A stretch of DNA of 64,000 nucleotides, taken from positions 186,001-250,000 of the forward strand of contig VZTJ01000756.1 in the NCBI GenBank assembly GCA_013397795.1, written 5' to 3'. The translations under genes and the position numbers were made by a program. Source of the stretch: Orthonyx spaldingii. Its lineage: Eukaryota > Chordata > Aves > Passeriformes > Orthonychidae. Positions 52,033 to 60,742 of the stretch are shown here, piece after piece (within the stretch, counting starts at the first letter, position 1; each line of letters starts with the position of its first letter). The notes under the pieces are model-generated. The model did not search any database. It had not been told where the DNA came from and worked only from the letters and a program-made list of their open reading frames with translations.

Positions 52033-52917
52033 CTGAAAACATTTAAAAAGGAGAAAAAAAAAAAACACTTAAGGAGAAGAAGACAGCAAACATAGACAGG
52101 TATTTTCTATTCATATTATCTAAACACCCCACGCTCATCTTTCATTAGACTACACAGTGTAAAGATAGCATGACACCCACTCACAGGCAGTGTTAAGATA
52201 CAGGGATAGAACTATTTGCTTTCAGAAATCTGTCAGCAGAAGGAGCAAGCATTAAATCTATAATTACAAGCACATTTGCTAGATTTGAGAAACTGCAGGA
52301 AATATTTTGATTGTAAAACAGTTACCTCTCTTGTGAAGCACAGTAACTAAGAGCAAAACTGCAACTAGAGATGATTACTCAGCTGTAAGCACAGTAAATC
52401 ATGGGGTTGTCTGAAAAAGACAAAGATGGAGATTATTTACATTTTTGCATTTTATTTTTCCTTCAAGAGAGAAAATGACACCTTTCAGACAATTAATTCT
52501 ATCATTCAAATTCATCAAAACAATTTAGGTCAACTGAAAAAGAAAGAATTAAGTCTCACAATTAGTCCTATATGAAACACAGTTTTCCTTATATTTTGTT
52601 TCCTTATTTAGCATACAAATGCTAACCAGCTGAACTATGACCGCGCATTGTCACATTTTCAATGTGTATATATATATCCTTATACACCCTTGTACTCTAT
52701 GTAGCCAAAAGAAAACACTGCTCTCCAGATGACAGAGATTACATTTCTAATGACTACAGAAATAATGTTATAAGAACAAAAAGACACATATATAAAAGAA
52801 ACCTTTTTCTGCTTATAAAAAAAGACTAAAGCCTATGTTAACTTTTAACAACACATACTCTGTTAAATATTCATATACTTAAGTTTTCTAAATGAACACC
52901 AAAGAACAGCTTCTCTT

Positions 52918-53154
52918 CAAAGAGGAGAGAGGAAGAGGTTCAGGTGGGGCATCAGGAAGAATTTCTTCATGGAAAGGATTGTTAAACATTGGAATGGGCT
53001 GCCTGGAGAAGTTGTGGAGATGACATCCCTGGAAGTGGTCAAGAAATGACTCGATGTGGCACTTAGTGCTGTGGTATAGCTGACAAGGTGGTAATCAGTC
53101 AAAGGCTGGACTGAATCTTGGAGGTCTTTTCCAACCTTAATGACTCTATGATTT
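52918..53154 (+). mobile_element. CR1 LINE, 5'-truncated 3' end, plus orientation
   Basis: About 235 bp matching the familiar CR1 3' end: ggttcaggtggg, aatttcttcatgg, ggctgcctggagaag, then catccctggaagtg and ttttccaaccttaatga, ending at the CR1-type tail tgactctatgatt. Only one imperfect copy of the 8-bp tail repeat remains. Inserted in IPO11 intron 1, opposite to IPO11 transcription. CR1 elements usually lack a 5' end for the same reason: incomplete reverse transcription. Confidence 0.88.
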
Positions 53155-53593
53155 GCTTTTATTTAATGGGAACAAAAAGGTTTATTTTTCCATCTTCAGG
53201 AAAAAGATAAAGATTAAAATTGTTACAGTAATGATAAGAAAGTGGAAGAAATGAAATTTATTCTGATATAGGTTTAAAACCTTGATTTTTTTCAGAAAAA
53301 TCACCTTAACAACAAAACTAGCCACAATATTGAAGACCTTTTATTCCAGTAACAGCATTGCACAATTAAAAAAAAATTAAACACCCTAAAAAAAAAGTTC
53401 CTCATCTCAAAATCTCCAATCATGCTCAACAAAAGCTGACTAAAATTGAAGGTCCTAACGTTAAAGAAAGTCTACTTTCAAACCCACGAAGCACAAAATC
53501 ACATCTCTACAGCAATAATTGAACAGGTGACTCCATCTCAGCTTTATACTTGCCATGTGAAAAATCTTTTAATCTTTCTGCTTTAACCACTTG

Positions 53594-53790
53594 AGCACAG
53601 GTTTAGGTAGCAGAAGGGGGGGTGCTACAGGGATGTCTTCTGTGAAAAGTTGCAAGAAGTTTTCCCCATGTATGACAGAGGCAGTGCCAGATGACTCCAA
53701 GACTCACCTGCCGCCAGCCAAGGCTGAACTCATCAGCAACAGTGGTAGCACCTCTGGGATAATGTGTTTAAGAAGGGGGAGAAAAAACCC
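53594..53790 (+). mobile_element. LTR-like avian interspersed repeat fragment
   Basis: GC-richer block in AT-rich intron 1: gatgtcttctgtgaaaag, gccagccaaggctgaact, catcagcaacagtggtag, then tgtttaagaaggggg with a TATA-like TTTAAG. The order resembles an endogenous-retrovirus LTR U3 common in songbird-type genomes as I remember it; the family name is not given because I could not compare it. A 5' direct repeat and ends are not identifiable. Confidence 0.45.
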
Positions 53791-56700
53791 TCTGCTGAAA
53801 ATTCATATACTTCATTTAGAACAGTCCTCATTAGAAGACATACTTATTTAAATTAGTGAAATGCAAGCACAAAAAATAAGTGACTTTCAGAGTCTTATTT
53901 CAAAATGATTAGCTGGCAGTTCTAAAGACAACAACAAAGAACAACAATAAAAATCAAAGTGAAATATTAACTTCTTTTTTAGTAATGTTTCTCATTCTTG
54001 AAAAGGTTTGTATTTGCATGTAAAAACTGGAGCAGCTATTGTTGCTCAAATCAAGAAAAATAAAACTAAGCTTAGTGGGTCAGAACAAAAATTAATTTAA
54101 CCCAGTGTTCTTTCACTGTCAAAACCACAGTAGATACCCAGGTAAGGACATTTCTACATAATGCTGACTCACCATCCAGAAAACTCTGGTTCCAGGATTT
54201 TCTATTAAGAAGCCGGGAATTTAACAGCCCTCAAGATTTAGTCTTCAATGAATTTGCACAGTTGCTTTTTGATCCCATGTAAAAACAGGCCTTACACAAC
54301 ATGAGGCTGTCACAAGCCAAATAGCAAAACTGAATTCAAAAATAATAATCTCCCTGAAGATGGGTCAACTTTTAGATACGGTTTATGAACACTAAAATAT
54401 TTAAGGAAGTGGTATATATTCTATATGATTTAGTCAGAAAAAAATTAACTGGAAAAACATCTAATAAATGTGTAGCAAATACAAGTGGCAGAGATGCAAA
54501 AATGGTAACAACGCTTCATTATCAATTTTGCAAAGTCAGTTGCAAACCTATCATTAGAACAAAAAGCTGCCTATTCCTTCTATTTTTTATAAATTCCTCT
54601 GAACAGTTTGTTTTCTAAGTAAGTCACTAGTCTTACTTGTACAATTAATTTCTATTTTTTAAAAAAAGAAAATAAAGAAAGAAAAAATTTTCAAAAAACT
54701 ATTTTGAATCAATCCCTACTGCACAAAACTTGAATTTGCAGTTTAAATTAGCTACAAATAAGCTGAAACAAAGAGCTATAGTCACAAAATAAATAATGTA
54801 ACCCTCTGCTTCTCCCTGAACCCATTAAATACCCAAAGACAGAAGCAGTGGTAAAAATGCAAGTTTTGGTTTGGATCAAGCTTTCCAATGATTTTCACAG
54901 CACACTGCTAGACAGGTAAACATGCTAGGCATAAAAAAGCAGACTGAACACCAAGAAGCTTTTATTTCACGCTCTTGTCAAAATGTGATTTAAACTTAGC
55001 ACAAACTTACACATTGTGACTGAGCCATAACTTCCCACCAAAGGGCAAAAGACAGGGACGGGATACTGGGGACACGCACAATAAAACAACCCAAACAAGT
55101 CAAAAAGTCAAGCCATCTGAGCACACTGTTCCACAGGCACCAGAGGACACTACGGGAGCAAGGAAGAATACCTGATTTCCAACAAAGTCAAGTCATTACA
55201 GGCTCTGGTCCTAGCATGTAATTTCAACTCTGACAAAGTCCTTACCTTCCCTTCTCACTAACAGGATTCCTACTGGAAACTTTCTCTCTGCATGCCCCCT
55301 GTAAAGACAATTGACTCAAGGAGGGCACAGCTCCTACCTTAGTGGGATCTGCTCACAATACAGTTTCAATTACTGCTATGTACAGATGCATGTGTGAAAT
55401 TTATTCCTGCAGATACACAGTTGTACTTCAGGAGTTTAAATCCAGATCTGTTAGTTTGGTGTGATCTCATACTGCCCTCTTTTATTTCTTTCTTAACTGA
55501 TGAACCAGGGCTCTTCAGACCCTAATTCATGCAGAGGACATACAGATGCTCTTACACCCCAGAGAACTGCAAAGGCTATGAACATGGGCTCTAATACTAT
55601 GAGATAGAAACCATCTTCACCTCTTATATATCTGACTTCGCTGTTGCACAGGAAAGGCAAAGGGACATAGGTTACCACAAAGATTGGTTAAATCACACAG
55701 ACAAGGACTTTCTCCACAGTTTATGGGGGACTTCTACACCTTTACTGCTTATGAGCTATTTCTACAAGATTGTCCTAGAGATGAAACTGAGGAGGTGAGT
55801 ATTAAATAGTTGTTGTCTTTTGGGTACTTTCAGAGACATGAGGCACGTATAGAAATTTTGGCAGTCTGTCAACCCTATAAGCAACGTATTCTTAGAAGGA
55901 AGGCAGGGTCTGCATTTGTGTCACAACTGCCAGAATTTTCAAGTTTGATTACTAAGTAAGGGTGTCATTTCCCTTTTTCACTTGCTAATGTCAGACTGTG
56001 TCATCACAATAAACACTGAGCAATATCAGGAATGTTAGTTGCTTTCTCCTGCTTTTCTGTGGTCCACACCCATTGCTATAACAACCAAATTACACACATA
56101 CATTGTGGAAGAATGAAAAGAAATCCCTTTTACTAGAAGGTGTTCAATGCTGTCAGGTGCAAACACAAGCATGACTCTATTGCCATGCCAGAATTCTGTC
56201 TTGCAAAACAGAAAAGAGACTATCCACACACAACAAGAAAAAGCTGCTCTCCAAGATCCCACTGGATATTACAATACTGAAATATATAATGGCATATTCT
56301 CAAGTATCAGCTGGTACGAAAAAAAAACCAAACACAGTTATACCTAGAACATAAACAAACACATCAAATGCCACCCCTTAGCACAATTGAGGTAGTGTCT
56401 TCAGAGACCACACATACCAAAACCAGTTCCTCATCAATATCATCCAATGTCCTGCACTTCCACTCCCACTTTCAAACTTCTTCATCTCCTTTCAGTGGCA
56501 AAAATCTAAGTCTCATTTTCTGTTCTACTCTTTAATTCCCTTTCTAAGGAGGTATCTGCAAACACTTTCAAGAACATTCCAAGTATCTTAAGTGTTCTAG
56601 TTTTATACTAGCCATGCCAGTTTAATGTTTTCCCTGAACAGTCAATGCTTTTGATATAAACAAAAAAGTTTCTAGGTACTTTTCCCACCACACTAAAATA

Positions 56701-58944
56701 CATCCTAATTTTAAGATCATAGCAGCTATGAAAAGAAATCTGTGGCAGCTAAACATCTGAAGGGCTACAAAACAACGGATGTGATCACTAAACACCTCCA
56801 TACTTCACTTTTTCTGAGAGAATGCAGTATAACAACTCACTCATATCCAGACAATTAAGCCTATGTATTTTTGTTCTCTTTTGTTAAGGATTCAATTAAT
56901 TCTTTCCCACTTTAAGAAGGTGCAGGAATAAATTCAGTTAAGATTTTATGAAATCTGAAGAAGACAAAGCAGTAAACATATTACACAAAATGCAGTGTGC
57001 TCTCACTGGTCATAGTGCAAACACATTCTGGGCTACTTCAAGAGCACAAATGGCTCTGTGGATGTCTTTATCCTTCTTTACGCAGTGTCTGAGACTGCTT
57101 CTAGAACACCATTTCCAGTTTGGTTCTCACAGTTCTCTCTTTCCTCAGTTCAAGAAAGAACAAACTGAAGAGAGGCCAGAGCTACTAGGATAGTCTGTGG
57201 TCTAAAGCAAATTACCTGTGAGGAGAGTTTGAGGACTTGTTTAAGACAGTGCAGGAAGTCTAAGCAAGACTTTGCAGACACTTAAAATTAACTCCCTGAC
57301 GAGCATCTACAGAGAGGCCTTTCTGCTTCTTATCAGCAGATTATACAACTAACGAACAATTATAAAGTTACACCCTGCAGCTCAGAAAGTTCAAGCAAAA
57401 ACTTATGACTGTCTTTTACAGCACATTTGTTTCAAGGAAAACAGCAAAAACAAAGTTTCCATGCTGAAAAGCCACAACAACTCCTGAAATGAGTAACACA
57501 AATGCTGGCATTCACAGTCATATAGATATGGTATCAAGGATACTGTCACCTTCAGGAAAAGCTGGTAGTTACACTGATGTCTATCCAGCCTTCCACAAAC
57601 CTTTCCATGAATCCTTTTTCTAGCACTGCAGTATCTGTATCAATCATGCCACACACTAGTACTCCTACTGAGGACTGAACCCCAAAGAGCTAATACTATC
57701 CTGGTTATTGAAGGCACTACTTAAACTCACTAACAACTACTGCAACCACCAAAACCAATACAATGACTAATGTTAAGCATTACTAACACTTTTCAAAACC
57801 TACATATTAATTTTTCTTCACATAGTTAAACCAGGCTATCTATAGTTTGCCCAATTTAAGCCACAGTAAAGAAGACAACAATGTCTGAGCAGGAGAGTCA
57901 GAGGTGGTTTTCTTCCATACTGCTGGTGAGAGAAATAGAAGAGTGGAATTTCCAAAACTTCATTTTTACAAAAATTTAACATTGAAACAAAAAACTTAGG
58001 TCTGAAAAAAAGCATGCAGAAGACACGAAGGATACATGAACAAAGAACAATGAGGAACACAGTAATAAAGGACAGCAGCAAGCGAGGTTGACAACAGTGT
58101 TATGGGAAGTCAACCAGACTACATTAAAAATTCTAAGAATGACCTTTCACATTAAACAGAAATCACCAAAGTGACCAAAAATTCCCAACAGAAAAAACAG
58201 GTAGTAAAGAAATTAGTGAGACAATTCCCAGGATTAACTCAAACACTCTGTCAAATGTAAGAATATTTTTACTGTTTAATAGTAAATTTCTATGTTAACC
58301 AATATTACAAGGTCAATCTCATTCCCTTGACTCCTTCCTGATTTACCTCGCTTAACAGATTTTCAAAAAGACCTGACAAACCACTTAAGAACAAACTAGT
58401 GCCTAACAGCTGAGATGGAAATGCAAGTTTCAGTCAGCCCTTATGCTCTGGAACAGGTTTAAACCATTTTATTTTAACTACAGTTAAATTCCACTTCTGA
58501 TGATACAGTTTTGAAATGTTGTATGTAAAGTGCGGGTGACAAAAAATTTAATTTTATCATCTATACACATGATAGTAAATGCCCTCGAGAACAGTACAAT
58601 AAAAGAATGTGAGAAGAAAAACTGAGAGCAGTGATAAACCTGGTGTTGCCATGAAGTTTCAAGAAACAAAATTCCATATGAACATGTTATTTGCAAAAAC
58701 TCAGGTATATCTTTTATATTATGAATATAATTTGAATTTGGCAGCATTTTGCTTCTGTGCTCTGTGGGGTAATATAAAAGCCATATCAAATATGTTACAG
58801 GCATGACTTCATGTATGAGGCATGGGAAGCAAAGTACATGGAAGCGTAAGTGGGAAGCAGCATCACTATTGCATTTAGGGCCTTGTTCTTGTACTTTACA
58901 CACACTGCTGTCTTCTAAGGTAACAAACTGGAGAAATAACTCAC

Positions 58945-59012
58945 CACTGCTGTACTGAGCCTGTCTCTGATTAAAGGAAGAATGCTCTGCAGAAAAACTG
59001 CTGTTCTTCAGC
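58945..59012 (-). other. IPO11: Candidate IPO11 5' untranslated exon or end of exon 1
   Basis: On the minus strand a strong donor (gtgagt) begins at 58944. A pyrimidine tract with ctgcag acceptor ends at 59013, enclosing 68 nt. It lies between the CpG island and the start-codon exon, where IPO11 must have at least one untranslated exon. Either this is a small internal 5' exon, or exon 1 runs unspliced from the CpG island to this donor. No transcript evidence is available. Confidence 0.3.
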
Positions 59013-59553
59013 CTGCAGGAAGAAAACAACCACCTATAATAAAGGCCAATACGCGCCCCTTCCCGCAAAAAAAAATAAAAGGCCTGCCAGGTTAATGCGT
59101 CATCTTCCTCCCATGCTTTCCCATTAATCCTATCCTAACTAAAAACTGTTTCATGGAGAAAGCGGGAAATTGTTCCCTGGAATTCGTTAACAGTTATTTC
59201 CTTTCAGCTCCGAGCAGGCCCTTTGCCACTGCCGGTATGATAGGTAAGGAAGGCCGCGTTGCCTTAGCCCCGGGGGCGGTGCCCCGGAGCCAGCACTGTG
59301 GCGGGCAGCCCACGCCGGAGCCACGCCGGCTCGGGCAGCGCCAACGGGGGCGGCGTCGGGGGAGCAGCAGCCGAGGCGAGCGCGTAGGAGCAGCGCCGCC
59401 CGCAGCGACACAGCCCCGGGGCTCCGCGCCCTGGGCGCCGCCTCGCTGGAAGCCGCAGCCACCTCTCCCCCTCTCCCCGTCCCTTCCCTGCCTCGCACGA
59501 ACCGGGACCAGACAACGCCGCGGCGACACCACCGCCTCCCCGGCGCGCGGCCC

Positions 59554-59561
59554 TGACGTCA
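59554..59561. promoter_or_regulatory. Perfect cAMP response element (CRE) palindrome
   Basis: TGACGTCA, the full CREB/ATF octamer, in CpG island 1. A second perfect copy lies 141 bp away. Binding is inferred from the motif only. Confidence 0.6.
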
Positions 59562-59620
59562 CTGCGCCGCGACACCAGAACGCCGTCCGCGCCGCGCCGC
59601 GCCGCGCGGCCGGCAAAGGC

Positions 59621-59640
59621 GGGACGGGGCGGGGGCGGGG
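59621..59640 (+). promoter_or_regulatory. GC-box cluster with G-quadruplex pattern
   Basis: Four G runs of 3-5 bases separated by AC or single C. This fits Sp1/KLF GC boxes and also a potential intramolecular G-quadruplex on the plus strand, which would be the template strand for an IPO11 transcript? No: IPO11 is on the minus strand, so the plus strand is its template; the G-rich strand is thus the IPO11 template strand. Confidence 0.45.
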
Positions 59641-59694
59641 CCTCCTGGTGAGGAGGCGTGACTTCGGGGCGAGGGCGGGGCGCCCGCTGCCCGC

Positions 59695-59702
59695 TGACGT
59701 CA
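59695..59702. promoter_or_regulatory. Second perfect CRE palindrome
   Basis: TGACGTCA again, just upstream (plus-strand sense) of the CG-repeat. Being palindromic it does not show which gene it would serve. Confidence 0.6.
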
Positions 59703-59930
59703 GGCGGCGGCTGCGCGCGCGCGCGCTCAGAGCCGTTCCCGCGGCGCGCGTTCCCCCCGCAGGCTGAACCCAGGGACGCCGGGAATTCTGCCGCGCTTGG
59801 TTGATAACGCTCTGTGGGCAGGTGCAGCGGGGCGGGGCAGGGCACCGCGGCGGACACATAACGCTAAAAAAATGTGTAAGAGAGTAAATAAAAAATTATA
59901 GAAAGTATGTTAAAGAAAAAAGTATGCTTT

Positions 59931-59935
59931 ATTGG
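59931..59935 (-). promoter_or_regulatory. CCAAT box (minus orientation)
   Basis: ATTGG on the plus strand in the spacer between the two CpG islands, a possible NF-Y site. Short motif, weak evidence. Confidence 0.25.
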
Positions 59936-60071
59936 CGTGCCAGCGGCTGGGAATGACTGCACCGGCAGTGCGGCTCCGGGCCGTGAGTGGACAGGCGCTT
60001 TGTGCAGAGTCGCGGGGTGAAAGCGCCCCATTACCTTATCAGCAGAAACTGATGAGGGTCGACCTGCAAAA

Positions 60072-60136
60072 TCCTTTTTCCTTCCTTCCTTTCCTTCCTT
60101 CCTCTTTTTCTTCTTTCTCTTTTTTCTTTCTTTCTC
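60072..60136 (+). repeat. 65-nt pure pyrimidine tract (CCTT/CTTT)n
   Basis: Uninterrupted C/T run, with CCTT repeats in its first part and CTTT in its second. Pyrimidine-rich sequence continues to about 60240. Such tracts can form triplex (H-DNA) or nucleosome-poor DNA. Confidence 0.85.
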
Positions 60137-60620
60137 ACTCTAACCCCGCCTTCCTCTCTTTTCTTCGTCCTTCGTCTCTCTCCTGCTCTTTCATTCACCT
60201 CTCGTTTTCTGTTTTCCTTTCCAACCCGCCCGTTATCCAAGCCCCGCTGCCGTGTGCCCATGGAGCAGGTCAGGGTCCTGACACGNCCGGGTGTCATTTG
60301 CTGATTAACCATTGAACGCTTCTGTGGATCCGCTGACTTTTGTCGTTCCTGTCGCCCACTGGCACTCGGAACTCACGGCTGCTCGTTTCCCCCGCAGGGT
60401 GGGTGTGACGTCCCTCGGGGCTCGCTGCGGGCGGGACGGAGCCGCCGTTTCCGGGGCCGCTGTTCCCGGCAGGATCGAGAGCGCGCGGGCCGGGACGCGC
60501 GCCGTTCGTACTGCCGCCGCGGAAGTCCGCCGGCCCGCCAGGGGGCGCTGTCAGTCCCGCACGCCGGCCGCGCGCGGCGCGGCTCGCCAGCTGCGGTGCA
60601 CGTGGGGTGCGGGGCCGGGG

Positions 60621-60656
60621 CGAGCCGAGCGGGACCGAGCCGAGCCGAGCCGAGCC
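60621..60656 (+). repeat. DIMT1: CGAGC pentanucleotide repeat in DIMT1 5' leader or promoter
   Basis: Two copies of CGAGC, an interruption (GGGAC), then four more copies, 30 bp before the ATG. If transcribed, it forms a GC-rich 5' UTR. Confidence 0.7.
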
Positions 60657-60687
60657 GGCCTGAAGGGGTCGGAGCGGAGCCGCCGCC

Positions 60688-60742
60688 ATGCCCAAGGCGC
60701 GGACCGGGAAGCGCCCGGAGCGCCGGGAGGGCCGTTTCCACG
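60688..60742 (+). CDS. DIMT1: DIMT1 coding exon 1
   Basis: MPKARTGKRPERREGRFH plus one base: a highly basic N-terminal tail, consistent with a nucleolar targeting segment. Donor gtgagt at 60743. It lies inside the CpG island. Confidence 0.92.

Larger units (their letters stand above)
52033..58944 (-). other. IPO11: IPO11 5' intron between untranslated exon and start-codon exon
   Basis: About 6.9 kb if the donor at 58944 is used. Holds the plus-orientation CR1 3' end and the LTR-like fragment. A 194-codon minus ORF at its upstream end (58484-59068) has no recognised domain. Confidence 0.5.
59225..59860. promoter_or_regulatory. IPO11: CpG island 1, probable IPO11 promoter
   Basis: Dense CpG and GC content against an AT-rich background. 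It contains GC boxes near 59621-59640 and 59668-59682, two perfect CRE palindromes, a short CG-repeat (59711-59724) and GCCGC repeats (59590-59610). It lies upstream of the minus-strand IPO11 start-codon exon, with an intron of about 7 kb between. Long ORFs across it on both strands are what high GC alone produces. The exact transcription start cannot be read from sequence. Confidence 0.7.
59861..60394. other. Spacer between the two CpG islands
   Basis: AT-rich at 59861-59935, then a long pyrimidine-rich stretch (about 60072-60240), one N at 60286, and no coding exon that I can support. It separates the two promoters. Confidence 0.6.

Noticed and set aside
59153..59859. Long ORFs on both strands (up to 221 codons) across CpG island 1
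   Set aside because: Overlapping frames on both strands with Arg, Ala, Pro and Gly bias are expected in GC-rich DNA lacking stops; no domain recognised.
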